Part shown: positions 1-6,924 of the stretch, piece after piece
Layout of the letters: each line of letters begins with the position of its first letter
How positions within the stretch are numbered: the first letter of the stretch is position 1
Assembly: GCA_024709705.1 (NCBI GenBank)
Contig: JANJWE010000307.1
Span: forward strand, 1-10,883
DNA from: Flavobacterium sp.
GTDB taxonomy: Bacteria; Bacteroidota; Bacteroidia; Flavobacteriales; Flavobacteriaceae
Direction: 5' to 3'
Length of the DNA: 10,883 nucleotides
Notes under the pieces: generated by a model
What the model saw: the letters and a program-made list of their open reading frames with translations, nothing else
The model's database searches: none
Told to the model about the DNA's origin: nothing
Program-made: the position numbers and the translations under genes

Positions 1-727
1 GAACAACTATCGCTTCATAGTTACTGTAAGAAGCTACAGCAACGGCTGCTTTACCAAGTAACGAATTGTAAACATCAGTCTCTGCTTTTCTAACATCGTT
101 TTGCCATGCTGACAATTTAGCTAAAGAAGATATTGATGGAAAACCCTTGAAATGATAATCTAAAAAATTAATTTCAATACCATCATTATTTTTTACTTTA
201 CCAGTATTAAATTTTGCTTCAATCTCTTTAATAATTGCTGCAAACTTTTTGTTGTTCCCTAAAGCAGCTTTCATATCAGATTTATATTTCTCAATAGTTT
301 TAATGATTTCATCACCTTTTGCAGTGTATCTATCTCCTTGAAACCATAATTCGTCAATTTGATCTCCTTTATCCATTGATTCGTAAGGTAACTTACCTGT
401 TGATTCATCAACTTCTGTACCTTTTAAAACATCTGCTTTTAAAGTAGCAATATAATCATAAAAAGATTTAGTTAATTTTTCAACAGTATGTGCAGTTTTA
501 GCAGCTTCTGCAAACTCTCCACCTGCTTCGGAAGCTTTTGCATCTAAACTAGCCAACATTTGTGCATTGGATTGAACAGCGGCATTATTTGATTCTTCAA
601 ATCTTTCGTTCATAATACCAAAAGCTGATAGTACTTCTTTTGACATGTTTAATGCCAACATTGCGATGAAAACCAAGTACATCAGGTTAATCATCTTCTG
701 TCTAGGGGTTAATTTTCCTCCTGCCAT
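1..727 (-). CDS. gldM: GldM, type IX secretion/gliding motor protein (partial, N-terminal ~242 residues)
   Basis: The reading frame is open from an ATG at 727 to the window edge, so the C-terminal part is missing; family members have about 510-520 residues. The protein opens MAGGKLTPRQKMINLMYL, the characteristic GldM start, followed by one membrane helix at about residues 14-31. The remaining visible part is the helical first periplasmic domain, with the family-like segments LPYESMDKGD and DYHFKGFP and, near the edge, SYSNYEAIVV. Known role: GldM forms a dimer whose single N-terminal helices sit inside the GldL pentamer in the inner membrane and whose periplasmic rod reaches toward the GldK/GldN ring, passing proton-motive-force energy to secretion and gliding. 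It lies 43 nt after gldL on the same strand, consistent with one operon. gldN would be expected next, outside the window. Identification is very secure. Confidence 0.96.
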   Translation of the reverse strand, partial: MAGGKLTPRQKMINLMYLVFIAMLALNMSKEVLSAFGIMNERFEESNNAAVQSNAQMLASLDAKASEAGGEFAEAAKTAHTVEKLTKSFYDYIATLKADVLKGTEVDESTGKLPYESMDKGDQIDELWFQGDRYTAKGDEIIKTIEKYKSDMKAALGNNKKFAAIIKEIEAKFNTGKVKNNDGIEINFLDYHFKGFPSISSLAKLSAWQNDVRKAETDVYNSLLGKAAVAVASYSNYEAIVV

Positions 728-770
728 TTCTAATTAGTTTTGTTAAGTTGTTATGAATTGATAAAACTAA

Positions 771-1400
771 TTATCCTCTATTTCCCATTGCAGACAACAT
801 ACCTCCATAAACATTGTTTAAAGAAGCGATATTAGCTGTCATTGCTTGCATTTGCTCTTTTAATTTAGCTGCATTTTCTGCAATTTCTTTGTTAGCCTCA
901 GCATTTCTGGAAGCACTTTCTAATTGTACTTTGTATAAGCTATTTAAAGACTCCATTTGAGCGGCAGCCATAGACAATTCTTCACTGTATTTTTTCTGAC
1001 CTGCAATAGAATCTACTGTTGGAGCAATTCCTTTTGCGGCAGATTCAAAATTTTTGATGCTGTTTCCTAAGCTAGCCATTAACTCGCCATCAACTTTAGC
1101 TTCTTTCAACATTGCATCTAATTTTTGAGACAATAATCCTTGTGCATCTTTAGGATCTTCTTTTTTACCTTTTTCTTTTGCTACACCACCAGCTAATTCC
1201 GGATAAACCAAAGACCAATCTAGTTCTTTGTCAACAGGTTCAAATGCTGATAATGCAAAAATAAATGCCTCAGTTCCTAATCCGGCAATAAGCATTGCAC
1301 TTGCTCCTGGCCAGTGCATCAATTTGAATAATGCTCCGATGATTACAACTGCTGCTCCAAGACCATAGGCCATGTTCATTACTTTTTTTGGTAGTGCCAT
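771..1400 (-). CDS. gldL: GldL, inner-membrane proton-channel subunit of the type IX secretion motor
   Basis: A 209-residue protein, near the usual family length. Two membrane helices are visible at about residues 12-28 and 34-53, joined by a very short turn (HWPGAS), followed by a conserved ELDWSLVYPEL segment and a long cytoplasmic helical tail rich in Ala, Lys, Glu and Met (about 90-205). Polar and charged residues in or near the helices are Y12, K26, H29, E44 and E54; by my alignment from memory they match the functionally important Y13, K27, H30, E49 and E59 of Flavobacterium johnsoniae GldL. Known role: five GldL subunits surround two GldM helices and use proton flow to drive movement of GldM. 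The ATG at 1400 gives the usual MALPKKVMN start. It lies 63 nt after gldK and 43 nt before gldM, same strand, with no convincing promoter or terminator in either gap. Confidence 0.96.
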   Translation of the reverse strand: MALPKKVMNMAYGLGAAVVIIGALFKLMHWPGASAMLIAGLGTEAFIFALSAFEPVDKELDWSLVYPELAGGVAKEKGKKEDPKDAQGLLSQKLDAMLKEAKVDGELMASLGNSIKNFESAAKGIAPTVDSIAGQKKYSEELSMAAAQMESLNSLYKVQLESASRNAEANKEIAENAAKLKEQMQAMTANIASLNNVYGGMLSAMGNRG

Positions 1401-1463
1401 AATAAAAAATTTTAGTTAGTTAAGTTAATTAAATATTTAAAGTTGGTTAAATTTAAATTTTGG

Positions 1464-2873
1464 TTATTTTGCTCTTCCTCTGTTGTTTGCATTTCCGGTA
1501 ACTTGAGTACCCATATAATCTTGTACGGTACGGAAACCAATGTAGCTTCTGGCAGAATCGGCATATTCATAATCACGGGTACTTACTTGAAGGAAGTAGG
1601 CCACGTCTTTCCATGAACCTCCACGTATAACTTTACGTTTGTTGGTTAAATCCGGCACGTTTGGATTCATGGTTGAAATGTATTCATAAGCAGCAGGGTC
1701 ATACGATGAATCGGTCCATTCTGAAACATTTCCGGCCATGTTATACAAATTGTAATTATTTGGCTCATACGATTTAGCTTCTACAGTATATAAAGCACCA
1801 TCAGCCGCATAATCTCCTCTGTTTGGCTTGAAGTTAGCTAAATAACACCCTCTATCGTTTTTAGCATAGTGACTTCCCCAAGGATAAGTTGCAGACTCTA
1901 AGCCTCCACGTGCCGCATATTCCCACTCGGCTTCCGTAGGTAAACGGAATGAGTTAATAAAATCTCTCTTTTTCTTTTTAGATTTAATGTAGGCATTCTT
2001 ATTCAAAGTTCTCCAAGCACAAAATGCTTTGGCTTGTTTCCAAGAAACACCAACTACCGGATAATCACTGTAAGCTTGGTGCCAAAAGTAATCATTGTGC
2101 ATAGGTTCATTATATGAGTACGCAAAATCTTTAATCCAAGAAGTTGTATCAGGGTAAACTCTAACTTTTTCTTTTTTGATAAAATCCGATCTTTTTCCCG
2201 TTTTAGCTTTGGCTGCCGCTTGAATATCCATCCAAGTGTAGCTGAATTCCAATTTATTCACATTAATGGTACGTAAACCATTGTATGATTCAGCAGCAGG
2301 TAAATACATAGAATCCATGATTTCTACATAATATTCATCCGGATATTTAGAAGTATCGGTGATTAATTTAACTTTACGGTTTAATCTTCTACCCGCAAAC
2401 ATATCATCCTCTGTTCCTATACTATAGTAATTCTCATACATGTATTTGTCGTAAGGAGTCATTTTTTCCGGATCGGCATCTGCAAAGGCATAGTCACCAA
2501 TACTGCTACCGCCTCTTTTACCACCACCGGTTCCGGTAGTTTGACCTAATTCATCTGCATAAATGGCCAATTTCATTCGCATAGTCGAATCTTTAACCCA
2601 CTCTACAAACTGTCTGTATTCACTGTTCGTGATTTCAGTTTCGTCCATGTAGAAAGAACGAACAGTAACTGTTTTGGTTGGTGCATCTTGTACATTAGCT
2701 AAATCATCGTCTGATTTACCCATAATAAATGCTCCACCAGGTATAAGTGTCATACCGTAAGGTTTCTCCGGATGCCATTTTCTACCTTTAACTCCAACAA
2801 GCTCTCCTTTGTCGCTTGAACCACAGCCCACTAATAAGACTAAAATTGTTGATAATGTAATGAACTTCTTCAT
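1464..2873 (-). CDS. gldK: GldK, outer-membrane-associated lipoprotein of the type IX secretion system (SUMF1/FGE-like fold)
   Basis: Starting at the ATG at 2873 gives a 469-residue protein with a lipoprotein signal: MKK, a hydrophobic stretch, then LVGC with the lipidated Cys at 17. An in-frame ATG at 2891 would add MITQIY before this signal and is less likely. The mature part follows the GldK pattern: KGELVGVKG, PYGMTLIPGGAFIMG, then an FGE-sulfatase-type domain with TEITNSEYRQFVEW, PVVGVSWKQAKAFCAWR, RLPTEAEWEYAARGG, NMAGNVSEWTDSSYD and VIRGGSWKD. The catalytic cysteine pair of true formylglycine-generating enzymes, expected just after RGGS, is absent (RGGSWKDVAYFLQ), so the fold is structural here. 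Known role: GldK and GldN form periplasmic rings linked to the outer membrane and contacted by GldM. It is the first gene of the gldKLM unit, with a likely promoter at 2913-2943. Confidence 0.96.
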   Translation of the reverse strand: MKKFITLSTILVLLVGCGSSDKGELVGVKGRKWHPEKPYGMTLIPGGAFIMGKSDDDLANVQDAPTKTVTVRSFYMDETEITNSEYRQFVEWVKDSTMRMKLAIYADELGQTTGTGGGKRGGSSIGDYAFADADPEKMTPYDKYMYENYYSIGTEDDMFAGRRLNRKVKLITDTSKYPDEYYVEIMDSMYLPAAESYNGLRTINVNKLEFSYTWMDIQAAAKAKTGKRSDFIKKEKVRVYPDTTSWIKDFAYSYNEPMHNDYFWHQAYSDYPVVGVSWKQAKAFCAWRTLNKNAYIKSKKKKRDFINSFRLPTEAEWEYAARGGLESATYPWGSHYAKNDRGCYLANFKPNRGDYAADGALYTVEAKSYEPNNYNLYNMAGNVSEWTDSSYDPAAYEYISTMNPNVPDLTNKRKVIRGGSWKDVAYFLQVSTRDYEYADSARSYIGFRTVQDYMGTQVTGNANNRGRAK

Positions 2874-2912
2874 ATAAATTTGGGTTATCATGTACTCGAA
2901 TTTTTAAGGCCG

Positions 2913-2943
2913 TAAACCTATTTATTATTTTTCTAAAATGCAA
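2913..2943 (-). promoter_or_regulatory. Likely promoter of gldKLM (TTG-N20-TAGGTTTA)
   Basis: On the minus strand there is a TTG at 2943-2941, a 20-bp spacer, and TAGGTTTA at 2920-2913. This matches the Bacteroidota primary sigma consensus (TTG, spacer about 17-23, TAnnTTTG) except for the last base. The expected start point, about 6-8 nt further on, leaves a leader of some 33 nt before the preferred gldK ATG. Sequence match only; not tested. Confidence 0.6.
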
Positions 2944-3000
2944 TTATTTATTTCAATAATTTAAATTTTAACCAAAACTAAAAATTATACTCTAATTTAA

Positions 3001-3036
3001 AAAGAAAAAAATCGATAAAAAGCTGTTTTTGTCGAT
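3001..3036 (-). terminator. Likely intrinsic terminator of the topA/arginase-like unit
   Basis: An 11-position stem (arms 3011-3021 and 3026-3036, 4-nt loop) lies about 42 nt past the stop of the arginase-like gene. Read on the minus strand it holds one A:C mismatch and is followed at once by a T-rich tract (3010-3001, T6CT3). The stem is AT-rich, so it may be weak, but the order stem then T-tract fits only the minus strand, and the site separates the topA unit from the gldK promoter. Confidence 0.55.
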
Positions 3037-3078
3037 GAAATACATGTTTTTATTCGAAATGTAATCTTTTACTTTCAA

Positions 3079-4230
3079 TCACAAGAGGTTCTTTCGTTGT
3101 GCTTTCCACCATCTTTCGGGGATATCTTGGTCGCAAGCTCGCAAATAATCCTCATGTGTACATGGCAATAACGCACTTTTTTTTAATTTATTATTAACAG
3201 TTGAAATAAATGGAATCTCAATCCACCACCTTTCGGTTTTTGGACTTTTGAAAAAAACCAACTCCATATCATCAATTGGAACAATGTATTTAATGAAATT
3301 ATTTCGATCTCCTTTGGGGTATTCATTGGATCTGAAATTGACCCCTTCTATAAAATACCAAATAATTTGAGCCATCAGTACCGCTTCATTTTCGGTGTCA
3401 TTGTGTCCAAAAACACCAAATAAGGAAACTTTATCACTTATTCCGGAATATCTAGACAAGGCACATATTTCTTTGCCATTGAATCCATTCGGGGTAAATG
3501 TAGTAAAATTTGCTGAATCTGAAGATTTTACAGCTGTTAAATCCATCGACACCACATCTGCATCTCTAAAAACAGGTTCAGTTAGCGTTAAATCGGCTGA
3601 AACTTCACCCAATCTGTAGGCATCAAAATACAATTTTTCGATTAAATCTATTTCTTCCTGTGAATTAAAATAGGTTTGATATCCAATATTACTGTAATTA
3701 AAAAGATTATTGGGTTCGTTAATAATAATTTTTGACAGAAAAGAGTCGTCTGTATGCTTTACTTGATCTTTTCCTAAATCGAATTTTTTGTCTATACTAA
3801 CCAAATTTACCATTTGATCCAATTGATCAAAAGCTCGATACATTCCATAGGTTAGGTCTTGTGAGCCTCCTATTATAATAGGTATCACATTTTTTTTAAT
3901 TAATTCTGCTACAATACTAGAAACAGCATAATATGTGTCTTCCGAAGTATTCCCTTCTTCAATATTGCCTAAATCAGCTATACTTGCTTGCCAATTTCCC
4001 GGATATAAACTGTAAAATTCTTTACGAAAAGCTTCTAAAGTAAAAGGAATTGTTTTAGAACTTCCTCTACTATCCAACACACCTATGAGAGCTATTTTTA
4101 CCTTACTAATGTCCGGAAAATCTTCTTCTGTATGAAAAACAACTTTACTGGCTAATGCTTGAGGATTGTTGTTTTTCTTAAGAGAATCAATAAAATGAGA
4201 ATTAAGAGGTGCTAAAAAATCAAATGCCAT
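3079..4230 (-). CDS. Arginase/formimidoylglutamase-fold protein with incomplete metal site
   Basis: A 383-residue protein of the ureohydrolase (arginase/agmatinase/formimidoylglutamase) fold. The three metal-binding blocks can be located but are altered: GGSQD at 121-125 where GGDHS is usual (His to Gln), DKKFD at 147-151 where DAHxD is usual (His to Lys), and SMDLTAV at 228-234 where SxDxDxxDP is usual (second Asp lost). A PNGFNGKE block with E254 matches the PGGLxxRE substrate-binding block. About three of six manganese ligands are therefore missing, and normal guanidino hydrolysis is doubtful. There is no signal peptide, so it is probably cytosolic. The C-terminal end, HEDYLRACDQDIPERWWKAQRK, lies beyond the core fold. 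It begins 3 nt after the topA stop, so the two are almost surely co-transcribed; gldK follows after a terminator-like hairpin. Annotation pipelines would likely call it arginase or formimidoylglutamase. Fold call fairly sure, activity unknown. Confidence 0.85.
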   Translation of the reverse strand: MAFDFLAPLNSHFIDSLKKNNNPQALASKVVFHTEEDFPDISKVKIALIGVLDSRGSSKTIPFTLEAFRKEFYSLYPGNWQASIADLGNIEEGNTSEDTYYAVSSIVAELIKKNVIPIIIGGSQDLTYGMYRAFDQLDQMVNLVSIDKKFDLGKDQVKHTDDSFLSKIIINEPNNLFNYSNIGYQTYFNSQEEIDLIEKLYFDAYRLGEVSADLTLTEPVFRDADVVSMDLTAVKSSDSANFTTFTPNGFNGKEICALSRYSGISDKVSLFGVFGHNDTENEAVLMAQIIWYFIEGVNFRSNEYPKGDRNNFIKYIVPIDDMELVFFKSPKTERWWIEIPFISTVNNKLKKSALLPCTHEDYLRACDQDIPERWWKAQRKNLL

Positions 4231-4233
4231 AGC

Positions 4234-6747
4234 TTATTTCTTTTTTGCCGTTGTTTTTTTGGTTACCGATTTTGCAGCAACTTTTTTAGCAGGTGCCTTT
4301 TTTGCCGGTGCTTTTTTGTCGATAAGTTCCTGAACCTGAGCTAAAGTTAATTTTTCGGCATCTATATCTTTATTTAATTCTATCTTTAACTTTCCTTTCA
4401 AAATAACAGACCTACCCCATCGGGCTTTTTCTACCCGAATACCTTCTGCCTTCCATTCATGAATAACCTTATCGATTTCTTTTTGTTGTTTTTCTTCAAT
4501 CAACTCATTCAAATCCGATTGCGAAAGTTTATCAAAATTGTATTTTTTGCTTACGTTAATAAACATACCATTCCATTTGATGAAAGGCCCAAATCGTCCA
4601 ACTCCTTTTTGAATAGGTAAACCATCATAAGTTCCAATAGGTGCATCGGCTTGATTTTTTTCATCAATCAATTCTTTTGCTCTGTCGAGTGAAACATCTA
4701 AAGGATCTTCACCTTTAGGTAATGAAATAAAGGTTTTGCCAAAACGAACATAAGGTCCAAATCGTCCGTTATTCACTTCAACTTCTTCACCTTTATATAT
4801 ACCTAAATTTTTAGGTAATAAAAATAAGTTTAAGGCTTCTTGTAATGTTATGGTACCAATGTTTTGATCAGTTCCTAAGCTGGCAAACTGTTTGTTTTCA
4901 TCATCTATATCTCCAATTTGAGCCATTGGTCCAAATTTACCTAAACGAACGGATACCGGTTTTCCTGTTTTTGGGTCGGTTCCCAGAATGCGTTCGCCAC
5001 TTTCTCTATCCGCATTCTCTTCTACATTTTTAACTACCGGATGAAAATGATTGTAAAAATCACGCATCATTTTGGTCCAATCCTCGTTTCCTTCGGCAAT
5101 TTCATCAAAGTCTTGTTCTACTTTGGCTGTGAAATTGTAATCTAATATGGTCGAAAAGTTTTTAACCAAAAAGTCGTTTACAATTATACCGATATCGGTT
5201 GGCACCAATTTCCCTTTATCCGAACCGGCATTTTCCGTTAACACAACCGATTTAATATCATTCCCTTTTAAGGTTAATTGATTGTATTTACGCTCCTGCC
5301 CCTCAAAACTCCCTTTTTCAACATAATTTCTGTTGATAATGGTTGAAATAGTTGGAGCATAAGTTGAAGGTCGTCCTATTCCTAGTTCTTCTAATTTTTT
5401 TACCAATGAAGCTTCGGTATATCTACTCGCAGGTCTAGAGAAACGTTCGGTTGCTGTTATATAATTATTCAACAATCGTTCGTTTACTTTCATGGACGGC
5501 AACATGCCTTCTTGTTCTTCTTCATCTTCATCGTTTCCCTCTAAGTAAACTTTCAAGAAACCTTCAAATTTGATTACTTCTCCGGTTGCCGAAAAATATT
5601 CATTATGATTGTTCGCTTCAATTTTCACATTAGTTCGCTCTAATTCCGCATCACTCATTTGCGACGCCAACGTTCTTTTCCATATCAAATCATACAATCG
5701 AGCTTGATCTCTGTCTATATCTAAAGTATGTTTAGACATATCGGTTGGACGAATAGCTTCGTGAGCTTCTTGTGCCCCTTTAGCTTTGCTGGTAAAAGTT
5801 CTGGGCTTACTGAATTCTTTCCCATACGAACGCGTGATTTCTGCCTGTGCGGCTGCCATCGCTTCTTGCGATAAATTCACGCTATCCGTTCTCATATAAG
5901 TAATATGCCCGGCTTCATACAGTCGTTGAGCAATTTGCATGGTAATTCCAACCGGAAGATATAATTTTCGTGCCGCCTCTTGTTGTAACGTTGAAGTTGT
6001 AAACGGAGCAGCAGGTGATTTCTTGGTAGGTTTTGTTTCTAATTCGGCTACCTTATATATAGAACCTATATTTTGTTGCAAAAAATCTTGGGCCTCTTTT
6101 TGGGTGGAAAAATTCTTAGGCAATTTAGCTTTGAATGTTTTACCTGCTTCATTGGAAAATTCGGCAGTAACAGAAAAAGAAGCTTGCGGCTTAAAATCCT
6201 GAATTTCGCGTTCTCTTTCTACAATCAATCGCACCGAAACCGATTGTACACGCCCTGCTGAAAGTCCGCCCTTGACTTTTTTCCACAATACAGGAGACAA
6301 TTCATATCCCACCAAACGATCTAAAACTCTTCGGGCTTGTTGTGCATTTACTAAATTATAATCGATTCCTCTCGGATTTTCGATAGCCTTTTGAATGGCT
6401 GATTTAGTGATTTCATGAAAAACAATACGTTTGGTTTTTTTGGGATCTAATTTCAATTCTTCTGCCAAATGCCATGAAATGGCTTCTCCTTCTCGGTCTT
6501 CATCACTCGCCAACCAAACCGTTTCGGCATTTTTGGCTAAAGATTTCAGTTTTGTCACCAATGCTTTTTTATCAGATGAAACTTCATATTTGGGTTTGAA
6601 ATCTCGCTCTACATCCACCCCTATTTCTTTGGAAGGCAAGTCAGCAATATGCCCATAACTGGACTCTACCTGATAATCACTTCCTAAAAATTTTTCGATG
6701 GTTTTTGCTTTTGCGGGTGACTCAACGATAACTAAATTCTTTGCCAT
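4234..6747 (-). CDS. topA: DNA topoisomerase I (type IA)
   Basis: An 837-residue type IA topoisomerase, which relaxes negative supercoils by a transient 5'-phosphotyrosyl break. The Toprim domain begins at the N-terminus (KNLVIVESPAKAKTIEKFLG, E9) and holds the metal-binding SDEDREGE (D82, D84, E86). The catalytic tyrosine is Y284 in ITYMRTDSVNLS, and EAHEAIRPT (about 327-335) and LGIGRPSTYAPTI (about 455-467) are further family blocks. The C-terminal third has four GxFGP-type repeats at about 603-613, 660-671, 716-727 and 775-786, the last degenerate (RWGRSVILKG). I see no cysteine in the protein, so the zinc fingers of the E. coli enzyme are absent. The last ~27 residues are a Lys/Ala-rich, histone-H1-like tail, and an acidic patch lies at about 403-413. 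The ATG at 6747 gives the standard MAKNLVIVES start. The arginase-like gene follows after 3 nt. Confidence 0.98.
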   Translation of the reverse strand: MAKNLVIVESPAKAKTIEKFLGSDYQVESSYGHIADLPSKEIGVDVERDFKPKYEVSSDKKALVTKLKSLAKNAETVWLASDEDREGEAISWHLAEELKLDPKKTKRIVFHEITKSAIQKAIENPRGIDYNLVNAQQARRVLDRLVGYELSPVLWKKVKGGLSAGRVQSVSVRLIVEREREIQDFKPQASFSVTAEFSNEAGKTFKAKLPKNFSTQKEAQDFLQQNIGSIYKVAELETKPTKKSPAAPFTTSTLQQEAARKLYLPVGITMQIAQRLYEAGHITYMRTDSVNLSQEAMAAAQAEITRSYGKEFSKPRTFTSKAKGAQEAHEAIRPTDMSKHTLDIDRDQARLYDLIWKRTLASQMSDAELERTNVKIEANNHNEYFSATGEVIKFEGFLKVYLEGNDEDEEEQEGMLPSMKVNERLLNNYITATERFSRPASRYTEASLVKKLEELGIGRPSTYAPTISTIINRNYVEKGSFEGQERKYNQLTLKGNDIKSVVLTENAGSDKGKLVPTDIGIIVNDFLVKNFSTILDYNFTAKVEQDFDEIAEGNEDWTKMMRDFYNHFHPVVKNVEENADRESGERILGTDPKTGKPVSVRLGKFGPMAQIGDIDDENKQFASLGTDQNIGTITLQEALNLFLLPKNLGIYKGEEVEVNNGRFGPYVRFGKTFISLPKGEDPLDVSLDRAKELIDEKNQADAPIGTYDGLPIQKGVGRFGPFIKWNGMFINVSKKYNFDKLSQSDLNELIEEKQQKEIDKVIHEWKAEGIRVEKARWGRSVILKGKLKIELNKDIDAEKLTLAQVQELIDKKAPAKKAPAKKVAAKSVTKKTTAKKK

Positions 6748-6766
6748 GTATGTATTTGTTTGGCAA

Positions 6767-6774
6767 CAAAAGTA
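6767..6774 (-). promoter_or_regulatory. Possible -7 box for topA (TACTTTTG)
   Basis: The minus strand reads TACTTTTG, an exact match to TAnnTTTG, 19 nt ahead of the topA ATG. No TTG element lies at the usual 17-23 nt upstream; that stretch is an A-run instead. The call rests on the -7 box and its position, and the implied leader would be only about a dozen nt. Confidence 0.45.
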
Positions 6775-6866
6775 TGGTTTTTTTTTAATTATTGATTTTT
6801 GGAAAATAAATTCAAAGAAATTAGGGTCGTTTTGAACCTAAATTTTGTTAAACAACTACTGCCATC

Positions 6867-6898
6867 TTGTCATATTTTCAATTTTAGTATTATCTTTG
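6867..6898 (+). promoter_or_regulatory. Likely promoter of miaB (TTG-N21-TATCTTTG)
   Basis: TTG at 6867-6869, a 21-bp spacer and TATCTTTG at 6891-6898 fit the Bacteroidota consensus exactly. The expected start is near 6905, giving a leader of about 20 nt before the miaB ATG at 6925. It is the best-formed promoter in the window and is divergent from the topA box about 100 bp away. Confidence 0.72.
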
Positions 6899-6924
6899 CA
6901 GACTGATTTCAGATAAAATCAATT

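Noticed and set aside
2874..2891. Upstream start for gldK at 2891 (adds MITQIY)
   Set aside because: The extension places six residues ahead of a normal MKK lipoprotein signal; the start at 2873 fits the family better.
3395..3619. Plus-strand open frame inside the arginase-like gene
   Set aside because: It is fully antisense to a well-supported gene and has no start context or recognisable domain.
5939..6261. Plus-strand open frames inside topA
   Set aside because: They overlap each other in different frames and lie antisense to the conserved topoisomerase coding sequence.
6748..6924. Sigma-54 (-24/-12) promoter
   Set aside because: TTGGCA at 6760-6765 is not followed by a TGC element at the required spacing, and the other intergenic gaps show no match.
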